Shown piece by piece: positions 53,207 to 63,266 of a stretch of 64,000 nt of DNA. The stretch comes from Blastocatellia bacterium (lineage in GTDB: Bacteria > Acidobacteriota > Blastocatellia > Pyrinomonadales > Pyrinomonadaceae). Position 1 is the first letter of the stretch. Each line of letters starts with the position of its first letter. Made by a program: the position numbers and the translations under genes. The notes beneath the pieces were generated by a model. That model was not told the DNA's origin and did not search any database. It worked only from the letters and a program-made list of their open reading frames with translations. The stretch is taken from assembly GCA_016789145.1 (NCBI GenBank), contig JAEUQI010000004.1:1-64000 (forward strand), written 5' to 3'.

Positions 53207-54097
53207 CTATGGGCGTATTGCCTTTACGATCTCAATCGCTTTTCTCGCGTCTTCTAATCCAAAACCCTCGCCGCGCAAGATCTGCTCGTAACATTTGGTA
53301 TGCAGATCAGCGAATCCGTCGCTAAACTCGAATGATTCCCCGTCGATCAGAGTTGAACGATAAGTGCGTTTTCCCGCCATTTTCGCTTCTTGAGGAAGGT
53401 CGTTCTCGTCGATACTCAAGTGCCACTTAACATCTGCGCGCTCTAATACCAATCGCCCGGCTGCACTGCTGTCGCCGTGGGATTCGACATGATTTTCTAT
53501 CACATCACCAAACACCCACGTCAGCATGTCAAAAAAATGAACACCGATATTCGTGGCTATGCCGCCAGATTTCTTCGGATCGCCTTTCCAGCTGATCTGA
53601 TACCATCCACCGCGGGAAGTTATGTATTCAAGATCGACCTTGAATCTCTGTCTCGCGTCCGATCGGGCGATCTTATCTCTCAACTCGATCACTTTAGGGT
53701 GAAGTCGGAGTTGCAGGATCGAGTAGATCTTCTTGCCGGTTTCCCGTTCGATGTCTGCGAGGGCATCAACATTCCACGGATTCAAAACGATCGGCTTTTC
53801 GCAAATAACATCTGCTCCGTGTCGCAATCCAAAACGAATATGAGCATCATGAAGATAATTTGGAGAACAGACCGAAACATAGTCGATCTGTGTTCCCTCG
53901 CGTTTTAGTTTTTCAACGTGCCGGTCAAACCGCTCAAACTCGACAAAAAAATCGGCTTTCGGAAAATAGCTATCAAGTATCCCAACAGAGTCGAACGGGT
54001 CGAGAGCAGCAACTAGATTGTTGCCGGTATCTTTTATCGCCTTTAAGTGCCTCGGGGCGATATAGCCTGCGGCCCCGATCAGAGCAAAATTCTTCAT
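53207..54097 (-). CDS. wbpB: UDP-N-acetylglucosaminuronate 3-dehydrogenase (WbpB/WlbA)
   Basis: 296 aa Gfo/Idh/MocA oxidoreductase. It begins KNFALIGAAGYIAPRHLKAI, the distinctive WbpB/WlbA start, with YVSVCSPNYLHDAHI, DVICEKPIVLNPW, SILQLRLHPKVIELRDK, TSRGGWYQISWKGDPKKSGG and the ATNIGVHFFDML site. It oxidises C3 of UDP-GlcNAcA with tightly held NAD. Biochemical work on family members showed 2-oxoglutarate can reoxidise the NADH, yielding 2-hydroxyglutarate. Overlaps wbpD by 4 bp upstream; lhgO follows. Confidence 0.94.
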   Translation of the reverse strand: MKNFALIGAAGYIAPRHLKAIKDTGNNLVAALDPFDSVGILDSYFPKADFFVEFERFDRHVEKLKREGTQIDYVSVCSPNYLHDAHIRFGLRHGADVICEKPIVLNPWNVDALADIERETGKKIYSILQLRLHPKVIELRDKIARSDARQRFKVDLEYITSRGGWYQISWKGDPKKSGGIATNIGVHFFDMLTWVFGDVIENHVESHGDSSAAGRLVLERADVKWHLSIDENDLPQEAKMAGKRTYRSTLIDGESFEFSDGFADLHTKCYEQILRGEGFGLEDARKAIEIVKAIRP

Positions 54098-54681
54098 TTC
54101 CCGTCTTTCTTTGTTACTCGACCGTCAAGCAATAGGTACGTCTCGCCGCTCTCCGGACATATCGCTTCGCCGGTTTCATTGAAATTCAAACGATGGCCAA
54201 ACTCGCTCATCCAGCCAACCTGGCGACTCGGATTTCCGATCACCAAAGCATACGGCGGCACAAATTTCGTAACAACCGTTCCTGCTCCGATAAATGCAAA
54301 TTCGCCGATATCATTCCCGCAGACGATCGTCGCGTTCGCACCGATCGACGCTCCGCGTCCGACGTGTGTTTTCAAGTACTGATCTTTTCGATTGACAGCA
54401 CTTCGCGGATTAATGACGTTCGTGAATACCATTGACGGCCCCAAAAACACATCGTCGTCGCATGTAACGCCGGTATAGATCGACACATTATTCTGCACCT
54501 TGACATTCTTTCCGAGCACCACTTCTGGCGAAATTACGACATTCTGGCCGATATTCGAGCCGGCACCGATCTTGCAGTTGGTCATAATATGGCTAAAGTG
54601 CCATATCTTTACCCCGACGCCGATATCTGCGCCTTCGTCGATCACAGCAGTTTCGTGTGCAAAGTAGTCTCGTTCGCTCAT
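54094..54681 (-). CDS. wbpD: UDP-2-acetamido-3-amino-uronate N-acetyltransferase (WbpD/WlbB)
   Basis: 195 aa left-handed beta-helix acetyltransferase. It begins YFAHETAVIDEGADIGVGVKIWHFSHIM, almost the family consensus, continues with GQNVVISPEVVLGKNVKVQNNVSIY, DDVFLGPSMVFTNVINPRSAVNRK and AGTVVTKFVPPYALVIGNPSRQVGW. It acetylates the 3-amino group after transamination, giving UDP-GlcNAc3NAcA. Its start overlaps the wbpE stop and its stop overlaps wbpB by 4 bp each, so the three-enzyme set is translationally coupled. Confidence 0.95.
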   Translation of the reverse strand: MSERDYFAHETAVIDEGADIGVGVKIWHFSHIMTNCKIGAGSNIGQNVVISPEVVLGKNVKVQNNVSIYTGVTCDDDVFLGPSMVFTNVINPRSAVNRKDQYLKTHVGRGASIGANATIVCGNDIGEFAFIGAGTVVTKFVPPYALVIGNPSRQVGWMSEFGHRLNFNETGEAICPESGETYLLLDGRVTKKDGK

Positions 54682-55826
54682 TGTGCCGTCTGAGATCTCC
54701 CCGAAAAAAACTCTTTAACGCTTCGAATTATGTGCTCCTGTGTTTCCGCGGCCATTTCGGTATGGATCGGCAGCGATATTACCTCATTGCAAAGCTTTTC
54801 GGTGACCGGCAACGAAAAACCATCCGGAACAGCCGCGGCAAATGCTTCCTGCTTATAGAGTGGAACCGGATAATAGATCATCGAAGGTACATTCCGCGCA
54901 TTCAAATGTTCTTGCAAGCCATTGCGGTTTCCATCTCCTACGCGAAGAGTATACTGATGAAAAACGTGAGTCGAATTTAGCTCGCGGGCAGGTGTTTGCA
55001 ACTCGTCGATATTCGAAAATGCCGCGTCGTATTTGTCGGCGACACTTCGCCTCGCAGAACAATATTCGTCCAAGTACTGCAATTTCACACCCAATATAGC
55101 TGCCTGGATCGAATCAAGCCGCGAGTTTACGCCGATGACCGAATGATAATACTTTTTTGCCTGACCATGATTGGCTATCATTCGCATCTTTGCGGCGAGT
55201 TCGTCATCATTAGTAAAGATCGCTCCGCCATCTCCATAACAGCCGAGATTCTTAGACGGGAAGAACGAAGTGGTACCGATATGCCCGATCGTTCCGGCTT
55301 TTCGCGTTGTACCGTCGGCAGATCCGTAATCCGACCCGATCGCCTGTGCATTGTCCTCGACAACGGAGATCCCATGCCTTTTGGCGACCGCCATTATCGG
55401 CTCCATATCACAGCTTTGCCCGAAAAGGTGAACCGGAACTACCGCCTTTGTACGCGGCGTAATCGCAGATTCGATGATCTCAGCCGTAATGTTAAAGGTA
55501 TGTTCATCAACCTCGACCATTACCGGTTTCAGCTTTAATAATGCGATAACCTCTGCCGTTGCAACATAAGTAAACGACGGCACGATGACCTCATCGCCTT
55601 CGTTCAGATTGAGAGCCATCAACGCGATCTGAAGGGCGTCTGTACCGTTGGCGCACGGAATGACGTGCCTTACACCCAAATATTGCTCAAGGTCCTTCTG
55701 AAACTTATGCACCTGAGGACCGTTGATGAATGCGGTCGACTCAATACATTCAAGAACTGCGCGGTCGATCTCGGATTTGATCCTCGCATATTGGCCCTTG
55801 AGGTCAACCATTTGAATTCCGTTCAT
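54678..55826 (-). CDS. wbpE: UDP-2-acetamido-3-keto-uronate aminotransferase (WbpE/WlbC)
   Basis: 382 aa from the ATG at 55826, preceded by GAGAGAT; the frame extends upstream, but the family N-terminus (IQMVDLKGQYARIKSEID) starts here. DegT-type PLP enzyme: CANGTDALQIALMAL, VVEDNAQAIGSDYG, FFPSKNLGCYGDGGAIFT with the PLP lysine, and YHSVIGVNSRLDSIQAAILGVKL. It uses glutamate to aminate C3, producing 2-oxoglutarate, the co-substrate WbpB needs. First gene of the minus-strand locus. WbpA (UDP-GlcNAc 6-dehydrogenase) and the epimerase WbpI are not in the window. Confidence 0.93.
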   Translation of the reverse strand: MNGIQMVDLKGQYARIKSEIDRAVLECIESTAFINGPQVHKFQKDLEQYLGVRHVIPCANGTDALQIALMALNLNEGDEVIVPSFTYVATAEVIALLKLKPVMVEVDEHTFNITAEIIESAITPRTKAVVPVHLFGQSCDMEPIMAVAKRHGISVVEDNAQAIGSDYGSADGTTRKAGTIGHIGTTSFFPSKNLGCYGDGGAIFTNDDELAAKMRMIANHGQAKKYYHSVIGVNSRLDSIQAAILGVKLQYLDEYCSARRSVADKYDAAFSNIDELQTPARELNSTHVFHQYTLRVGDGNRNGLQEHLNARNVPSMIYYPVPLYKQEAFAAAVPDGFSLPVTEKLCNEVISLPIHTEMAAETQEHIIRSVKEFFSGRSQTAQ

Positions 55827-56130
55827 ATCTCTCGATAAAAAGAGAAGTCTACCACGTAGGCTTGGAGTTGATAAGACATTGGCGCTTAATTTCTGCTGAC
55901 TTTTCGAGCTGTTCGACAAGTTAGATCGATCTTGAGCGTCGTAAGTTACGGTTTGGAACCACGGCAATCGGCGAAACCGTAGGACTTAGCCGCGGCGTGC
56001 GAACGAAAGGGCTCATCTTTAGCATCATCTGTTTACAAGGATGTTATATAGATCTGGTGTGACCGCGGGTGTTTGTTCGTCTTTTTGTTTAGTTAGGGCG
56101 TCATAGATCTCATAGATTCTTGAGAATGTT
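55827..56130. other. Divergent intergenic region upstream of the polysaccharide locus
   Basis: 304 bases between wbpE and the alpha/beta hydrolase gene. An in-frame extension of wbpE covers part of it, but the composition and the family start argue it is untranslated. It must contain the promoters for both directions; one candidate for the locus is listed. No JUMPstart-like element was recognised. Confidence 0.55.
55846..55874 (-). promoter_or_regulatory. Candidate promoter of the polysaccharide locus
   Basis: Minus strand: TTATCA (55869-55874), 17-base spacer, TAGACT (55846-55851), followed by a leader of about 15 bases to the wbpE ATG. Each hexamer matches the sigma-70 consensus in four of six positions, so this is tentative. 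Confidence 0.3.
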
Positions 56131-56955
56131 ATGGCAAAGACTCACTATCTTCCTTTATTCGTGGCTTTATTGATATTGACGTTTTGCGGCTCTTTGTTCT
56201 CGCAGGAACTGCGTCGGGTGACGTATGGCGGTGTTAGCGTTGATGTGGTGGTCGATCGGCCGGCGAATTATTTTGTGGACGTGGTGATCGCGTTTCCGGG
56301 GACGGTGGCTTCGGATACTGAGATCGTGCCGGCGGCTATGAACATCGTGGCTCGGACCAAGGAGATCACGACGCGGACGGACATGATGTTTGTCGGCGTG
56401 GCTTATCCGCAGCAAGGGCTGCTGCTCGGTGATGGCATTCGCGAGGCTGAGGCGGCATTGCTTTGGGTCAAGGAAAAAGCCCGCAAGGACCTGCGGCGAA
56501 AGGTGCGAAAGATATTCTTGATCGGCCATTCGCAGGGCGGATATATGGTCACGCGGTTGAACACGATGCACGCGACGAACGGCGTAATATCAAATGCTCC
56601 GGGGCCGCTGAACCTGGTCTACCGCTGCGGACTCGAGGAAAGCGGCCAGATCCAGCCATCTGCCGTGTGCAATCTCCTACGGCAAACGTACGGCACTACG
56701 ACGGCAAATCCCGCGGCGTATATGGCTCGGTCGCTGCTGAACTTTACTGAGGGCCACAGGTCGGACATTTTGTTCGTACAGGGATTGCAGGATTCGCCGA
56801 TACAGCTTTTTTCTTGGCCGACATTCAAACAGCAAATGACGACGTGCACGACCTGTCAGGGCCGGCAATTTCTCGATATCGCGGGCGGCGGCCACACGTC
56901 GCTTTTTGAAAGCCCGACCGCCATCGCCGCCTACAACGAATTCATTAACCGCTGA
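56131..56955 (+). CDS. Exported alpha/beta hydrolase
   Basis: 274 aa. Signal peptide (LPLFVALLILTFCGSLFSQ). The nucleophile elbow is GHSQGG with Ser134 (IFLIGHSQGGYMVTRLNT), a plausible acid in FVQGLQDSPIQLF and a catalytic His in AGGGHTSLFES; the oxyanion strand is VVIAFPGTVASDTE. It contains two Cys in CTTCQG. Substrate unknown: esterase, peptidase or similar. The gene ends 6 bp before the convergent beta-lactamase gene. Confidence 0.78.
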   Translation: MAKTHYLPLFVALLILTFCGSLFSQELRRVTYGGVSVDVVVDRPANYFVDVVIAFPGTVASDTEIVPAAMNIVARTKEITTRTDMMFVGVAYPQQGLLLGDGIREAEAALLWVKEKARKDLRRKVRKIFLIGHSQGGYMVTRLNTMHATNGVISNAPGPLNLVYRCGLEESGQIQPSAVCNLLRQTYGTTTANPAAYMARSLLNFTEGHRSDILFVQGLQDSPIQLFSWPTFKQQMTTCTTCQGRQFLDIAGGGHTSLFESPTAIAAYNEFINR

Positions 56956-56961
56956 TCGTCA

Positions 56962-57870
56962 CTATTTAGCTTTTGCTGCGAAATGATCCCACGCGGCTTT
57001 TGTGACGTCGGCGATGATCCGTTCGTTCGTGCCGAAATCTTCTTTCGAGTCGCTAACGAAAACGCTGATGTAGAAATATTTGCCGTTTGGCAGGAAGACG
57101 ACGCCGATGTCGTTGACCGCAGCGTAAACGCCTGTGGTCTTATGGGCGCCGGAATAGCCGGTTTTGTGTGCGACGATGGTGCCTTCGGGCAGTTGGCCTT
57201 TTAGGCGTTTCGGGCCGGTCGAGGTTTCACGCATTATCTGCCAGATAAAGTCGTGGCTCTTTTGTGAGAGCTGTTTCTTTTTGTTCTCGTAGAATTTTTT
57301 TAGAAGCTCATTAGCCGCCTTTGGCGTGGTCCAATTCTGGAACATCATGTCCCAGTTCGATTGCATCGTCTCCTCGTTGATCCGGATCGCGATGTCCTTA
57401 ACGCCATTGCGTTTTACAAACCTCTCGACCGCCTCCGGGCCGCCTAACAGCCGAAGCAGAACGTCGCAGCCGACGTTGTCGCTTTGTGAAACTGTGTACT
57501 TCAGGATCTCGGCGATCGACATGGTCGTGCCTTCGGGAAATGCCTCGCGAATCGGGCTCCACAGTCCGGGCAATAGTTCGCTCTTTTTTATCTCGATCTT
57601 TTGATCTAAGGAAAACTTGCCTTTATCGATCTCAGTCATCATCGCGAGTCCGATGTGAAACTTAAAAACGCTCTGCATCGGATAGCGACGGTTGCCGTTT
57701 ACAACGACCTCGTCCTTGCCGTCGCCGCCAACGATCGCGACGCCGACAGTCGCTTTCTTCGTCGATAGTATCTGTTCGATCTGTTGTTTTAGGTCAGCCT
57801 TGGTCTGAGCAAATGCTTGATCAGCCGCCAACAGTAGCAGCATTGAAAAAATGAAGAATGTCCGTCTCAT
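56962..57870 (-). CDS. Class A beta-lactamase (subclass A2, PER/CfxA-like)
   Basis: 302 aa periplasmic serine enzyme with signal peptide (IFSMLLLLAADQAFAQ). Active-site motifs are complete: SVFK (Ser67, Lys70), SDN (130-132), Glu in the omega loop (INEETMQSNWD, near 166) and KTG (236-238). The pattern MQSVFKFHIG and MMFQNWTTPKAANELL is like the PER/CfxA subclass rather than TEM. It should hydrolyse beta-lactams; the spectrum is not predictable. It lies 1 bp after a TPR gene on the same strand, with no mobile-element sequence nearby, so it looks chromosomal and native. Confidence 0.9.
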   Translation of the reverse strand: MRRTFFIFSMLLLLAADQAFAQTKADLKQQIEQILSTKKATVGVAIVGGDGKDEVVVNGNRRYPMQSVFKFHIGLAMMTEIDKGKFSLDQKIEIKKSELLPGLWSPIREAFPEGTTMSIAEILKYTVSQSDNVGCDVLLRLLGGPEAVERFVKRNGVKDIAIRINEETMQSNWDMMFQNWTTPKAANELLKKFYENKKKQLSQKSHDFIWQIMRETSTGPKRLKGQLPEGTIVAHKTGYSGAHKTTGVYAAVNDIGVVFLPNGKYFYISVFVSDSKEDFGTNERIIADVTKAAWDHFAAKAK

Positions 57871-57871
57871 A

Positions 57872-59302
57872 TTACTTCGAGCCCAAATTGCAAATGTTTA
57901 TTGTTGCCAGCCCTAGTTCTCTGACCTTCTTTTCGTCGGCGATCGAGAGGTCCTTTTTCCCTTGTTCGCAGTAGATCGCCATGCGGCCCATGTAGGCGGT
58001 GGCGAGCGTTGGGTCGAGGGCGATGGCTTTGGTGTAATCAGCAAGAGCGAGGTCTTTCTTGCCGAGGTCGTCGTTGACGCTGGCACGGCCATTGTATGCC
58101 TCGGCGTTGTTAGGGTCGTGTTTGATCGCTTGTTCAAAATCGGCGAGAGCGAGCTTCAGTCTGTTCAGCGTTTCGGCATCGGGAGTTGACTTGTTTCGCA
58201 TATCGGTCGAATACATCAGGCCTCGCTCGACGTATGCGTCGGCAAAGTTGGGTTTGTATTTGATCGCCGAGGTCAGGTCCGCGAGCATTTTCGTGTGCTG
58301 CAGGCGGATCTTTTCGACCGCATTACCATCGGCGCTGACGCTGTACGGAAATTTTTTGTAGGTCATCGCACGATTGTAATACGCCATCGCGTAGTCAGGT
58401 TTCTCGGCGATCGCTTTGGAAAAATCCGCGACTGCCATGTTGCCGTCCCGCAATTGAAAATAGAGCGTTCCGCGCGTGTTGAAATATTTCTCGTTGTATT
58501 TGCTGAGCTTTATCGCCTCGTCGAGATCGAGCAACGCGTCCTTTAACTTACCGCTATCGCGATGAACAGTCGCTCGAATGTAAAACGCATCGGGATAATC
58601 CGGTGCGACCTTGACGGCTTGATTCAGGTCATTCATCGCTGTCGCGTCATCGACAAAAAACTTAGCCAGGCCGCGATGTGCTAGGGCAACGCCGTTCGGT
58701 TTGATCGAGATCGACTTGTCGAAATCGGTGATCGATTCTTTATAAAACGCGAACTCAAGCAGCAGTTTGCCGCGGGCGTTGTAATACGGATATTCGTTCG
58801 GTGAGATCTCTATCGCTTTGCTAAGGTCAGCCAAGGCTCGCTGAGCAATGCCGTTCGCCGTCTTTCGGTCGTTGTCATCGTCTTTGGTCTTGACGGCGAT
58901 CTCGGTCAGCGCCATTCCGCGATAATGCAGGATCTTGGCGTTGTTTGGCTGCGCAGCCACGACCTTGTCCAGATCATTGACCGCAAGCTGATGCTTTCGA
59001 GTCAGGAAATAGATCGACCCACGCTCGCTCAACGCGTCGATGTAATTAGGATAGATCTCGATCGCCTTGGTCAACGCAGCGATCGCGTCGCTGATATCAA
59101 GCGACTTCCAAAACGCCTTGCCCTGGTTGTAAAACTCAACCGCCTTCGCCGGCGGCGTCGCGGTCGGCTGAGGCTTGCGTTGTACGAGTTTCGGCGTCGG
59201 TTTAGGCTTTGGGTCTACCTTCTGTGCAGTAGCAATTGAGAAAGTCGTGAGAGAAATTAAAATTGCCGCGATGGCAGATACTAGAAAACTTGTCTTACCC
59301 AT
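57872..59302 (-). CDS. Exported TPR protein
   Basis: 476 aa with signal peptide (FLVSAIAAILISLTTFSIATAQ) and a Pro/Lys-rich linker (KPKPTPKLVQRKPQPTATPP). From about residue 55 to the end there are some ten to twelve tetratricopeptide repeats of 34 aa, such as AIAALTKAIEIYPNYIDALSERG, AVNDLDKVVAAQPNNAKILHYRG and ALADYTKAIALDPTLATAYMG. Probably a periplasmic or surface scaffold. It is in tandem with the beta-lactamase gene, perhaps one transcript. Upstream is a 106 bp gap to the methyltransferase. Confidence 0.85.
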   Translation of the reverse strand: MGKTSFLVSAIAAILISLTTFSIATAQKVDPKPKPTPKLVQRKPQPTATPPAKAVEFYNQGKAFWKSLDISDAIAALTKAIEIYPNYIDALSERGSIYFLTRKHQLAVNDLDKVVAAQPNNAKILHYRGMALTEIAVKTKDDDNDRKTANGIAQRALADLSKAIEISPNEYPYYNARGKLLLEFAFYKESITDFDKSISIKPNGVALAHRGLAKFFVDDATAMNDLNQAVKVAPDYPDAFYIRATVHRDSGKLKDALLDLDEAIKLSKYNEKYFNTRGTLYFQLRDGNMAVADFSKAIAEKPDYAMAYYNRAMTYKKFPYSVSADGNAVEKIRLQHTKMLADLTSAIKYKPNFADAYVERGLMYSTDMRNKSTPDAETLNRLKLALADFEQAIKHDPNNAEAYNGRASVNDDLGKKDLALADYTKAIALDPTLATAYMGRMAIYCEQGKKDLSIADEKKVRELGLATINICNLGSK

Positions 59303-59408
59303 TTAGTCTTAAGTTCATTTCTCGACCCACGAAGTTCGAGCTTTTGTCATTTTGCGACCAACAGTAATTGGTCGTAGCTCGGATCAATAGTCATTGCTCC
59401 GTCTATCT

Positions 59409-60041
59409 TCATTTCGACCTGTAGCATTTGATGATCCAAAATTTGAAAGGCGGCTTGTCACGCATGTTCTTGATCGGTTCATCGATCTCTGAATATTCGA
59501 TCATTTCGTGATCTTCAAATTCGTGCTTTACAGAGCTTTCATCGTAAAAGAACAGTTTGGCTCCCTGTGGAATTTCGAATCTATCCTTGCCGATCTCTTT
59601 GCCAATTCCGTAATTTGGCGAGTTTGTGGAGATAACCGAAAAGATCATATAGCCGTTCGATCCTAACTGTGCAAAGCAGTCAGCGATCAGTTTTTTGCGT
59701 TCTTCGATATCGAGCAAATAGATCAAGCCATAGCAAAAAATACCGTCAAAAAGCTGGTTGTCAAAAGGCATGTCGGTTACAGAACCGTGATGGATCTTCA
59801 TCGCGTTTCCATAGTGTTTCTTTGCCAGATCTATCGCCGTTTGAGAGATCTCGATCCCGGTTACGGTAATTCCGCTGTCGATAAATAATTTCGCATTCCT
59901 ACCATAACCGATCCCCGGGATCAGAATGTTCTTGATGCCTTTCTCGACAAAAAACGAGTTGGCAATGATCGCCGACTCGGTCGGCTCAAAGCCCCACATT
60001 GTCTGGTGCTCAACAAAGCTCTTCTCCCAGAATTCCGGCAT
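59409..60041 (-). CDS. SAM-dependent methyltransferase, TehB/TPMT-like
   Basis: 210 aa. It begins MPEFWEKSFVEHQTMWGFEPTESA and has motif I NILIPGIGYGRNAKLFIDSGITVTGIEIS, then KIHHGSVTDMPFDNQLFDGIFCYGLIYLLD and LGSNGYMIFSVIST, the class I methyltransferase pattern. The N-terminal FWEK segment is like that of small thiopurine or tellurite-type methyltransferases. Substrate unknown. It lies 26 bp downstream of thiC on the same strand, possibly read through from the riboswitch-controlled message. Confidence 0.8.
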   Translation of the reverse strand: MPEFWEKSFVEHQTMWGFEPTESAIIANSFFVEKGIKNILIPGIGYGRNAKLFIDSGITVTGIEISQTAIDLAKKHYGNAMKIHHGSVTDMPFDNQLFDGIFCYGLIYLLDIEERKKLIADCFAQLGSNGYMIFSVISTNSPNYGIGKEIGKDRFEIPQGAKLFFYDESSVKHEFEDHEMIEYSEIDEPIKNMRDKPPFKFWIIKCYRSK

Positions 60042-60067
60042 CTTGATATTTGTAAAAAGCAGTCAAT

Positions 60068-62097
<2,030 letters not shown>

Positions 62098-62231
62098 TTG
62101 GTGCACCAATGATTGTATGCGAAATCGCCCGTACAATCGAATCAGAACTTTCGCGCGATTTCCAACCTTTCGGGGAAATGTATATACTAAGTTGTGTTTA
62201 GTAAGTTTTAACGCACGGCTGGCATAGGTTT

Positions 62232-62741
62232 ATGAAAAAGCTAGTTATCGGCATCATCTCTGTTTTCCTAACGCAGGTAGTCTTCATCGCGTACAACTGG
62301 ACCGGCGATGAGCTTGCGGCTGATGTTGGTCGTGTTAGCGAGTATCAAGTTGAGCGAGAACGATGGCCGATCATTCGCTCGGTGCGGCCGCCGTATCCTG
62401 AGACGATCGTCGATGCCGATGAACCGGATTTGACGCCGCCCGCGCCCGTGATCACGCCTAAGGTACAGCTGGCCTCATACAAGCCCGCTCCGAAGACCGC
62501 AAAAAGGAACACGTTCGTGAGGAACGATCTGAAGTTCGAACCGACGGTCATCACCTATAGCACTTTGCCGGTGAAATTTACCGAACGGCCCCAGATCGCC
62601 GGCGTTCCCGAGCCTGAAACAGTCAAGGCATCGTCCGCGCAGCCGATCACCAAAAAGAAGCGGACATTTCTCCAAAAGACAGGCTCCGTCATCAAAAAAC
62701 CATTCGTCTGGCTTAAGGATCTAGTCGCAAAAAACGACTAG
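62232..62741 (+). CDS. Hypothetical exported or anchored protein
   Basis: 169 aa with an N-terminal hydrophobic helix (LVIGIISVFLTQVVFIAYNW) and a Pro-rich, basic remainder (DLTPPAPVITPKVQLASYKP, AKRNTFVRNDLKFEPT). Its end is Lys-rich (ITKKKRTFLQKTGSVIKKPF). No recognised domain. Divergent from thiC across 232 bases that also hold the riboswitch. Composition and codon use are normal for the window, so a real small protein is likely. Confidence 0.6.
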   Translation: MKKLVIGIISVFLTQVVFIAYNWTGDELAADVGRVSEYQVERERWPIIRSVRPPYPETIVDADEPDLTPPAPVITPKVQLASYKPAPKTAKRNTFVRNDLKFEPTVITYSTLPVKFTERPQIAGVPEPETVKASSAQPITKKKRTFLQKTGSVIKKPFVWLKDLVAKND

Positions 62742-62762
62742 ACCCAGCCCTCAATTTCGCAG

Positions 62763-63008
62763 CTATTTCTGGATCTCCATCGATTTTATCCACTTAATAA
62801 AACTGTCCTCGTAGACCATCCATTGAAATCTACGTTTTCCAAATTCGCGCGGAGCGGTTTCGAGGGTACCTTCTTCGCACATTTCTGTGAGCGTACTTCG
62901 TGAAGGGATCGGAACGATGATGCGATGAACTCGCAACAGCTTTTCGATCTCGGCTAGGCGGAGCTTCGGCCGCGGGGATATTGCTTCTATTTTCTGTGTA
63001 ATGTTCAT
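62763..63008 (-). CDS. Small hypothetical protein, possible DNA-binding
   Basis: 81 aa from the ATG at 63008 (a further upstream frame start exists). Content: RPKLRLAEIEKLLRVHRIIVPIPSRSTLTEMCEEG, then ETAPREFGKRRFQWMVYEDSFIKWIKSM. The pattern of a basic helix pair followed by a short wing-like strand is compatible with an excisionase/MerR-type small HTH protein, but I do not recognise a family with confidence. Convergent with the 62.2 kb gene, 21 bp away. Confidence 0.5.
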   Translation of the reverse strand: MNITQKIEAISPRPKLRLAEIEKLLRVHRIIVPIPSRSTLTEMCEEGTLETAPREFGKRRFQWMVYEDSFIKWIKSMEIQK

Positions 63009-63266
63009 GTCTTTCGTGTTTATTTGTGTGTACAACGAACGTAGTGTTCGTCGGTTAGGGAAAACAGCTTAAATGCAAAAGGATAATCAGTTCGAAAAAA
63101 GTCTCACAGAATCGAGAGTTTCTACGGAAACTTATTTCCATCAGGCATCAGCTGCCGTAATCTAGAATTGTCGGGCGAGGTGCCTAACGGCAGATCAAGC
63201 ATTGACGAATCGCTGCCAGCATATCGTCCGACTGTTAGAGAATATCAAACACAAGGCAGAATTGCA

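Noticed and set aside
28382-55826. Legionaminic or pseudaminic acid pathway
   Set aside because: A NeuD-like acyltransferase, SDR and DegT enzymes are present, but there is no NeuB-type synthase, CMP-transferase or NeuC/LegG-type hydrolase.
56962-57870. Mobile resistance gene
   Set aside because: No insertion sequence, integron or composition change surrounds it; the gene matches its neighbours in codon use and sits in a two-gene unit.
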